Assembly: GCA_005889395.1 (NCBI GenBank)
Contig: VBFX01000135.1
Location: 1-5,277 of the forward strand
Direction of reading: 5' to 3'
Length of the DNA stretch: 5,277 nt
From: Chloroflexota bacterium
GTDB lineage: Bacteria > Chloroflexota > Dormibacteria > CF-121
Every line of letters starts with the position of its first letter. Position 1 is the stretch's first letter. Below the pieces are notes generated by a model. It did not search any database. It was not told where the DNA came from and saw nothing but the letters and a program-made list of their open reading frames with translations. A program made the translations under genes and the position numbers. Positions 1 through 4,273 of this stretch are shown here, piece after piece.

Positions 1-14
1 GGCGCCCGGCGCCC
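1..14. repeat. Two tandem GGCGCCC heptamers at window edge
   Basis: The first 14 bases are the heptamer GGCGCCC written twice, each containing the palindrome GGCGCC. They lie 25 bases past the stop codon of the GlsB-like gene and could fold into a short G+C hairpin in its transcript. No T-run is visible on the minus-strand 3' side because the window ends there, so I cannot call a terminator. It may simply be G+C-rich low-complexity sequence. Confidence 0.3.
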
Positions 15-38
15 GCTCTCTCGATGACCAGGTTGGGT

Positions 39-296
39 CTAGGCCGCGGCTCGATTGCCGGTGACGAGGCGCACGACCCAGAGCAGGATCACCGCACCGA
101 CGAACGCGGCGATGAAACTGATCAGCAGTCCGCCGCCACTGACGCCGAGCACCGTCGAAAGCAGCCACCCGCCGATGAAGGCGCCGATCACGCCGACAAC
201 TATATCCATGAGGACTCCGTACCCATGACCGCTCACGACCCGCCCGGCCAGGGCGCCCGCGACACCGCCGATGATCAAGAACACGATGAACTGCAT
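39..296 (-). CDS. GlsB/YeaQ/YmgE family small membrane protein
   Basis: This 85-residue protein is almost wholly hydrophobic and should sit in the cytoplasmic membrane. Three predicted helices lie at about residues 2-20, 28-50 and 54-78, separated by short glycine-rich turns (IIGGVAGALAGR, GVIGAFIGGW). A basic end, RLVTGNRAAA, follows the last helix. This is the pattern of the transglycosylase-associated/GlsB family (Pfam Transgly_assoc), which is linked to general and envelope stress in other bacteria; the molecular function is not established. The ATG at 296 is chosen over an in-frame TTG at 314 because AGGAGGAAG (310-302) sits 8 bases before the ATG and would itself be translated from the TTG. 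Length is normal for the family. A 98-bp gap separates it from the upstream gene and holds its own promoter, so it probably can be transcribed alone. Confidence 0.93.
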   Translation of the reverse strand: MQFIVFLIIGGVAGALAGRVVSGHGYGVLMDIVVGVIGAFIGGWLLSTVLGVSGGGLLISFIAAFVGAVILLWVVRLVTGNRAAA

Positions 297-301
297 ACGT
301 G

Positions 302-310
302 CTTCCTCCT
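302..310 (-). promoter_or_regulatory. Strong ribosome binding site for the GlsB-like gene
   Basis: On the minus strand AGGAGGAAG reads across 310-302, with AGGAGG 8 bases before the ATG at 296. It decides the start codon: the longer ORF from TTG 314 would place this site inside its own first codons. Confidence 0.85.
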
Positions 311-317
311 GCAAACT

Positions 318-344
318 GAGACTTGGTACTGAGATACTTGTACT
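318..344. repeat. Imperfect direct repeat beside the GlsB-like promoter
   Basis: Plus-strand GAGACTTGGTACT (318-330) is followed immediately by GAGATACTTGTACT (331-344), a near-repeat differing by one inserted base and a few changes. The second copy covers the proposed -10 hexamer and the first lies in the early transcribed leader. That position would suit an operator for a DNA-binding regulator, but it could equally be a chance duplication. Confidence 0.4.
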
Positions 345-365
345 CGTTTCTATCTAACGTGTCAA
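337..365 (-). promoter_or_regulatory. Sigma-70-type promoter for the GlsB-like gene
   Basis: Reading the minus strand, a perfect -35 hexamer TTGACA (365-360) is followed after exactly 17 bases by TACAAG (342-337), which matches four of six bases of the consensus TATAAT. Transcription would begin near 330, giving a leader of about 30 bases containing the AGGAGGAAG site. The local sequence is noticeably more A+T-rich than its surroundings. The -35 is convincing; the -10 is only fair. Confidence 0.65.
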
Positions 366-394
366 CCCGGCTATCACAATCCTCCCCGGGCGAA

Positions 395-979
395 CTAGCC
401 GGCGAGTTGTTGCTCGACGCTTTCTGAAGCGGTTTCAGCCCGCAACCCGGCAAACAGATCGCGCTCCAGGACCCCGGTCACCCATGGGTCGGGAAAGGCC
501 CGAACAAACGTTTCGGGTGATTCCCCGGCTATGGCGACCGCGGTGGTCACACTAACCAGCGCGCTGGAGCCCGACAACCGGTAATAGAGCTTGGCCGGCA
601 GTGCTGAGGATCCGCCCGAGGCGCGGCGAACACGCGAGAAGGCGGAGGTCACGGCTTCCCGGATCGGGAGCTGGCTATCGGCCACCACCACGTGCGGACG
701 GACGCAGGCCATAACATCGGCAAAGACGTCCGTGAGCGCGTCGGCCGCCAGCTCGCCAAGGTCGTAGTCGAGGAGCACGAGGTCACGCACGCCGAGGCGG
801 CGCACCGCCGGCAGCTGCCCGATGCCGCGCCAGTCCCGGCCGCCGGCACAGAGCAGCGTGATATCGGTGCCCGAGGCTGCATAGTGGGCGAACGCGTGTC
901 CGGTGAGGTCGGCGGCCTGGTTGGGATCCGCCACGACGCCCAGCAGTCGAAAGGGCACATCGGATAATCGAGCGCGCAC
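395..979 (-). CDS. PIG-L/LmbE-like protein lacking the zinc-binding motifs
   Basis: This 194-residue protein resembles the PIG-L (LmbE, GlcNAc-PI de-N-acetylase) fold. The first strand and loop, RLLGVVADPNQAADLTG (11-27), fall where active members have an AHPDDE motif. They are followed by a family-like stretch AHYAASGTDITLLCAGG (31-47), LGVRDLVLLDYDLGEL (62-77), RPHVVVADSQ (94-103), KLYYRLS (130-136) and a typical closing ERDLFAGLR (172-180). The AHPDDE site reads ADPNQA and the second HPDH-type motif is replaced near QLPIREAV, so the zinc ligands appear lost. I infer a non-catalytic or altered-function homologue; active members remove acetyl groups from N-acetyl sugars or related amides. 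The GTG at 979 follows the HNH stop by 10 bases, with only a weak GAAAGA as ribosome binding site. A second GTG at 958 would give MPFRLLGV and is equally plausible. It is probably cotranscribed with the HNH gene. Family call is fairly sure, function unknown. Confidence 0.72.
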   Translation of the reverse strand: MRARLSDVPFRLLGVVADPNQAADLTGHAFAHYAASGTDITLLCAGGRDWRGIGQLPAVRRLGVRDLVLLDYDLGELAADALTDVFADVMACVRPHVVVADSQLPIREAVTSAFSRVRRASGGSSALPAKLYYRLSGSSALVSVTTAVAIAGESPETFVRAFPDPWVTGVLERDLFAGLRAETASESVEQQLAG

Positions 980-989
980 GCCGATTCTT

Positions 990-1652
990 TCAAAGGGGCC
1001 CCGCTCCGGCGTGAAAAAGCGGGGAGATATTGGGGCCCCGCTCCGGCGTGAAAAAGCGGGGAGATATTGGGGCCCCGCTCCGGCGTGAAAAAGCGGGGAG
1101 ATATTGGGGCCCCGCTCCGGCGTGAAAAAGCGGGGAGATATTGGGGCCCCGCTCCGGCGTGAAAAAGCGGGGGCGCAGGAAGATCAGGTGGGCGAACTCC
1201 TGGGTGAGCGCGTGTGGCGGCCGGATGAGGCGCATGCCGGCCTCGCTCAGCAACCGGTTGCCCTTCCGGCCGTTGCAGCGCCGGCAGGCGATCACCTGGT
1301 TCTCCCAGCTGTTGGCGGCCCCGCCACGGGAGGTGGGAACGACATGATCCACGGACAGCTGGGCGGAGGGCATCCCCTTGCCGCAGTACTGGCAGGTGCC
1401 GTCGTCACGGAGGAGGAGGTTGCGGCGATTGGCCCGCAGGAGGCGGCGCGGGATCTGGATATTGGAAAGGAGCCGAACGATGACAACGTCCTGACCAAAG
1501 CAACGCCGTGCCATTGCTTGCTCGACCGCCTGCCGGGCAACCTCGTCCATGAAGGTGACGCGCTGCTTGGTCAGCAGGACGACCAGCCGCCGCTTACTGA
1601 TGACGTTCAGCGGCTGAAGTGAGGCGTTTAGTAGTAGGACGAGTTCGAACAA
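990..1652 (-). CDS. HNH endonuclease-like protein with repeat-encoded C-terminus
   Basis: The 220-residue ORF has an N-terminal segment, LVLLLNASLQPLNVISKRR (4-22), typical of one HNH nuclease subfamily. A compact HNH zinc-finger domain follows: CQYC (87-90), DH (102-103) with SRGG (108-111), N114, N118, and CRRCNGRKGN (123-132). DH plus the asparagines form the metal-dependent nicking site; the two CxxC pairs bind structural zinc. Such proteins cut DNA non-specifically or at loose targets; the biological role here is unknown. Residues 161-220 are encoded by the 37-bp tandem array and are unlike any domain, so the native protein probably ended near residue 160-170. Start: TTG at 1652 preserves the conserved N-terminus, but AGGAGG (1658-1653) touches it with no spacer, and no ATG or GTG lies between it and the in-frame stop at 1724-1722. 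It lies 69 bases after citrate synthase and 10 bases before the PIG-L-like gene. Confidence 0.82.
   Translation of the reverse strand: MFELVLLLNASLQPLNVISKRRLVVLLTKQRVTFMDEVARQAVEQAMARRCFGQDVVIVRLLSNIQIPRRLLRANRRNLLLRDDGTCQYCGKGMPSAQLSVDHVVPTSRGGAANSWENQVIACRRCNGRKGNRLLSEAGMRLIRPPHALTQEFAHLIFLRPRFFTPERGPNISPLFHAGAGPQYLPAFSRRSGAPISPRFFTPERGPNISPLFHAGAGPL
995..1172. repeat. 37-bp perfect tandem array, 4.8 copies
   Basis: Full units begin at 995, 1032, 1069 and 1106, and a fifth of 30 bases runs from 1143 to 1172; all copies are identical as far as they go. On the plus strand each unit starts GGGGCCCCGCTCCGGCGTG and ends GCGGGGAGATATT. Inside it lie the 8-bp palindrome GGGGCCCC and an inverted repeat CCCCGC...GCGGGG with a 14-base loop, so DNA or RNA could form a hairpin per unit. 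There are no spacers, so it is not CRISPR. It lies entirely inside the 3' end of the HNH ORF, ending three bases short of that ORF's stop. Sequence identity suggests recent expansion or continuing homogenisation; copy number may vary between strains or be misassembled. Confidence 0.95.
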
Positions 1653-1663
1653 CCTCCTGTTGT
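1649..1663 (-). promoter_or_regulatory. AGGAGG touching the HNH TTG start, in a small hairpin
   Basis: On the minus strand AGGAGG (1658-1653) is followed directly by TTG (1652-1650) with no spacer, an unusual geometry. The surrounding ACAAC (1663-1659) and GTTGT (1653-1649) can pair across a five-base loop AGGAG, placing the start codon in the stem and most of the ribosome binding site in the loop. This would lower or modulate initiation, if the TTG is the true start. The stem is short, so its stability is doubtful. Confidence 0.4.
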
Positions 1664-1672
1664 CGAGTTTCT

Positions 1673-1711
1673 GCCCGCGGGCGCCAATAATATAACGGAG
1701 TTCATTCGAAC
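1673..1711. other. Gap between citrate synthase and HNH gene, with two palindromes
   Basis: The 69-bp gap 1653-1721 holds a 10-bp palindrome GCCCGCGGGC (1673-1682) and the dyad GTTCATTCGAAC (1700-1711), whose arms GTTC/GAAC are perfect. A related perfect palindrome GTTCGAAC lies at 1643-1650, over the HNH start. The A+T-rich stretch 1687-1694 reads TTATATTA on the minus strand and could include a weak -10 (TATATT) for the HNH gene, without a recognisable -35. No T-run follows the hairpin, so I see no intrinsic terminator for citrate synthase here. Confidence 0.4.
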
Positions 1712-1721
1712 AGTTTTCGCC

Positions 1722-2858
1722 CTAGCTGGCGGCCTTGGCCCGGCGGTCGATCGGAACGTAGGCAACATCCTTCTCCCCCACGTACTCGGCGCGCGGCCGG
1801 ATCAGCCGATTGTCACCGTACTGCTCGAGCACATGCGCCGCCCAGCCGGCCATGCGGCTGACCGCGAAGACCGGCGTGAACATGTCGATCGGGATGCCCA
1901 TCGTGAAGTAGCAGGAGGCCGAGTAAAAGTCCACGTTGGCATAGAGGTGCTTCTGCTGCATGACGACCTCTTCGAGCTGGCGCGAAATCTCGTACCAGCG
2001 AAGGTTGCCGATGTGCTCACCCAGCTCACGCGACATCTCTCGCAAGTGCGTCGCCCGCGGGTCCTCGGTACGGTAGACGCGGTGGCCGAAGCCTGAGATT
2101 TTTTGACGCGCCGCCAGGCGCTCGGTGACGTAGGCCCCGACGCGTGATGGCTCACCGATCTTTTGCAGCATTTTCATCACCTGCTCGTTCGCGCCCCCGT
2201 GCAGGGGACCAGCCAGCGCGCCGATCGCGGACACGATCGCCGAGTACATGTCGGCTAGCGTCGCCGCGGTCACCCGGGCGGCAAAGGTCGAAGCGTTGAG
2301 CTCGTGGTCGGCATGAAGAATCAGGGCCAGATCCATCGCCCGGACGAACAGCGGATCCGGCTCGGCGCCGAAGAGCATGCGAAGAAAATTTTCCGCGTGG
2401 CTCCCGTCCGGTTCCGGATCGACCGGCCGGCGGCCGCGCCGGATCTGCTCGTAGGCGGCCACGATCGTCGCCGTTTGCGCCGTCACCCGCATGGCTTTGG
2501 CGACGTTCGCCTCACGGGAGGCGTCATGCGCCTGCGGATCGTAGAAGGCGAGCGCGGAGAGCGCCGTCCGCAGGGCATCCATGGGCGTTGCGGTCCGTGG
2601 AAAGTCCTTCATCAGGGTCAGCACCTGGGTGGGGAGCACACGGTGTGAGGCCAGCTCGGCGCTGAACTGGAGCAGCGCGTCACGGGTTGGGAGCGACCCG
2701 AACCACAGCAGGTAAGTGGTCTCTTCGAACGACGAGTTGCGGGCTAGTTCGTGAATGTCGATGCCCCGGTAGGTCAGCTTGCCCTGCGCACCGATGATGT
2801 CGCAGATCGCGGAGTTTGCCGCGATCACGTCTTCGAGGCCCGCCTTGGTTGTCGCCAT
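1722..2858 (-). CDS. gltA: Citrate synthase, type I
   Basis: The 378-residue enzyme condenses acetyl-CoA with oxaloacetate to citrate, the entry step of the TCA cycle, in the cytoplasm. The whole fold is present: an N-terminal GKLTYRGIDIHELA (26-39), HADHELNAST (182-191), and the catalytic histidine H220 in GPLHGGANEQ. H259 lies in GFGHRVYRTEDPRA and the catalytic aspartate D310 in NVDFYSA. Arginines R335 and R354 (GDNRLIRPRAEYVG) correspond to oxaloacetate/citrate-binding arginines. Length matches the short dimeric class rather than the roughly 430-residue NADH-regulated class. 2-Methylcitrate synthase is very similar in sequence and cannot be excluded; no prpB or prpD neighbour is visible. 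The ATG at 2858 gives the usual N-terminus; a TTG at 2930 would add 24 non-conserved residues. It is divergent from rtcB and has no clear ribosome binding site, which together with the close -10 suggests a leaderless or near-leaderless mRNA. Confidence 0.96.
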   Translation of the reverse strand: MATTKAGLEDVIAANSAICDIIGAQGKLTYRGIDIHELARNSSFEETTYLLWFGSLPTRDALLQFSAELASHRVLPTQVLTLMKDFPRTATPMDALRTALSALAFYDPQAHDASREANVAKAMRVTAQTATIVAAYEQIRRGRRPVDPEPDGSHAENFLRMLFGAEPDPLFVRAMDLALILHADHELNASTFAARVTAATLADMYSAIVSAIGALAGPLHGGANEQVMKMLQKIGEPSRVGAYVTERLAARQKISGFGHRVYRTEDPRATHLREMSRELGEHIGNLRWYEISRQLEEVVMQQKHLYANVDFYSASCYFTMGIPIDMFTPVFAVSRMAGWAAHVLEQYGDNRLIRPRAEYVGEKDVAYVPIDRRAKAAS

Positions 2859-2874
2859 ACGAGCCAAGTATAGA
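2845..2874 (+). promoter_or_regulatory. Candidate rtcB promoter
   Basis: TTGGTT (2845-2850) and TATAGA (2869-2874) are 18 bases apart; each is a partial match to the sigma-70 consensus. Transcription would start near 2881, leaving a leader of roughly 25 bases before the proposed GTG of rtcB. The -10 overlaps the opposing -10 of the citrate synthase gene. Assigned by inspection only. Confidence 0.4.
2867..2872 (-). promoter_or_regulatory. Candidate -10 element for citrate synthase
   Basis: The minus strand reads TATACT at 2872-2867, matching five of six consensus bases, and ends only 8 bases before the ATG at 2858. Transcription would begin at or a few bases before the start codon, which fits the absence of a ribosome binding site. 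The hexamer at the -35 distance (CAGTAA) is poor. Confidence 0.45.
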
Positions 2875-2907
2875 AAGCGCTCCCTAGACTTACTGCGCGA
2901 TGCTCGA

Positions 2908-4272
2908 GTGAGTTGGAAATCAGCGGTCAAAGATTCGGGGAATGGCTACTACACGCTGCACACGCAGGAGATCGGCTCCGTCCCGGTGCGCCTGTTCCTC
3001 ACGCCCAACCTGCTCGACCAGGTCGAGGAGTCCATCTATCCCCAGATTGTGAACGCGGCCAGCTTCCCTGGCGTCAAGCTGGTCGCGATCACACCCGACG
3101 TTCACCACGGCTATGGCGTGCCCATCGGCACGGTCCTCCTGACGGATGCCGACACCGGTGCCGTCGCCATGGGCCCCGTCGGCTTTGACGTGGGTTGCGG
3201 AATGATGTCCGCCTCCAGTGACGTGCCGGTGGCCGCGGCGACGCCCGACAACCGCTTGCGGTTCAACCGCGAGGTGACGCGGCGCGTTGCGCTCGGACCA
3301 GGGAAGGTGAGCCACACGCGGCTCAAGCGGCTGACGCAGCATCAGTTCGAGGCCATCATCCGCGGCGGCGCCGCCTACTACGCTCAGCACTACGGCGAGC
3401 GGGTGGACCGGAAGCGCGCGGAGCGCGACCGTCTCCCCGTCGACGATGCCTGGCAGCCACCGTGGGGCGGTGAGGGACGCCCGGAGCGCGGCATCCCCCA
3501 GCTCGGGACGCTGGGCGGCGGCAACCACTTCATCGAACTCCAGGGCAACGTCGGCACCGACACGCTGTACGTCCAGCTGCACTCGGGCAGCCGCGGCTTC
3601 GGGCACGGGCTCGCCACAAACTATTTCCAGCTCGCCAGAGAGGAGAACCCGGCCATCAAGGCACTCGACCTTGGCTATTTCACGCCCGAGTCGGCGCACT
3701 ATCGCGACTATCTGAATGCCGTGGCGGCGGGCGGAAACTTCGCCATCGTGAACCGGCTGGCCATGTTCGAGCAGATTTCCATGGCGTTCGAGGAGGTCTT
3801 CGGCCAGCCGCTCTCGCTCGTCTACGAGATCAGCCACAACCTCGTCCAGCGGGAGCATCACCCGAAGTTTGGCTGGGTCCACGTCCATCGCAAGGGCGCC
3901 ACGCGCGCCTTCCCGGTCGGCTACGACGACCCGCAAGCCGGACATCCCATCCTGATTCCGGGCAGTAACCGCGACTCGAGCTTCATCCTCCGCGCGGCGG
4001 ATCAGGCCCATCTGAGCGGCTACAGCGTCAACCACGGGTCCGGCCGCCGCATGTCGCGCACCGCTGCCAGGAAGGGCCTCAAACAGGACGAGGTGAATGC
4101 CGCCTACCGCGAGGCCGGCATCGTCGTTAACACGGACGGTGTCGTCCCCATCGACGAATCGAAGGACGCCTACAAGTCGTCGCGCGAGGTGGTCGAGGCT
4201 GTGACCCGAGCGGGTCTCGCCACCATCGAGCATGAGCTGGTGCCGCTCGCGTCGATCAAAGGAAACGAATAA
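2908..4272 (+). CDS. rtcB: RtcB family RNA ligase
   Basis: RtcB joins RNA 3'-phosphate or 2',3'-cyclic phosphate ends to 5'-OH ends using GTP and Mn2+, in RNA repair or tRNA splicing. The 454-residue protein carries the complete active site. It has DVHHGYGVPIG (64-74), GFDVGCGM with D94 and C97, GTLGGGNHF with H207, HSGSRG with H225, ISHN with H310, and RKGAT (329-332 region). NHGSGR carries H376, the position of the guanylylated histidine, and the conserved C-terminal end is PLASIKG. These correspond to D95, C98, H203, H234, H329 and H404 of the Pyrococcus enzyme. The GTG at 2908 is chosen because upstream codons run antisense into citrate synthase and are unlike the family; its ribosome binding site is weak. 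A mini-ORF ATG CTC GAG TGA (2900-2911) overlaps this GTG. No archease or RNA-cyclase gene is next to it. It converges with the propeller gene, one base apart. Confidence 0.95.
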   Translation: MSWKSAVKDSGNGYYTLHTQEIGSVPVRLFLTPNLLDQVEESIYPQIVNAASFPGVKLVAITPDVHHGYGVPIGTVLLTDADTGAVAMGPVGFDVGCGMMSASSDVPVAAATPDNRLRFNREVTRRVALGPGKVSHTRLKRLTQHQFEAIIRGGAAYYAQHYGERVDRKRAERDRLPVDDAWQPPWGGEGRPERGIPQLGTLGGGNHFIELQGNVGTDTLYVQLHSGSRGFGHGLATNYFQLAREENPAIKALDLGYFTPESAHYRDYLNAVAAGGNFAIVNRLAMFEQISMAFEEVFGQPLSLVYEISHNLVQREHHPKFGWVHVHRKGATRAFPVGYDDPQAGHPILIPGSNRDSSFILRAADQAHLSGYSVNHGSGRRMSRTAARKGLKQDEVNAAYREAGIVVNTDGVVPIDESKDAYKSSREVVEAVTRAGLATIEHELVPLASIKGNE

Positions 4273-4273
4273 G

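Noticed and set aside
24..332. Plus-strand 102-residue ORF at the left end
   Set aside because: It is opposite the GlsB-like gene, very rich in Asp, His and Glu, and has no family resemblance.
649..993. Minus-strand 114-residue ORF overlapping the PIG-L-like gene in another frame
   Set aside because: Ser/Arg/Trp-rich composition typical of an off-frame translation, while the 395-979 frame carries the family pattern.
995..1172. CRISPR array
   Set aside because: Units of 37 bp follow each other directly with no unique spacers, and no cas gene is present.
1104..1622. Plus-strand 172-residue ORF opposite the HNH gene
   Set aside because: It starts inside the tandem array and mirrors the HNH coding sequence; no domain and no ribosome binding site.
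1673..1682. Intrinsic terminator after citrate synthase
   Set aside because: The palindrome GCCCGCGGGC has no loop and no following T-run on the minus strand.
1700..1711. LexA/SOS box
   Set aside because: The half-sites are GTTC...GAAC, the reverse order of the Gram-positive GAAC-N4-GTTC operator.
2779..2907. Longer rtcB reading frame starting at ATG 2779
   Set aside because: The 43 extra residues are antisense to the conserved N-terminus of citrate synthase and do not resemble RtcB; the frame is open only because of G+C-rich codon use.
2859..2930. Citrate synthase starting at TTG 2930
   Set aside because: It would add 24 basic, non-conserved residues and overlap the rtcB start; ATG 2858 gives the usual family N-terminus.
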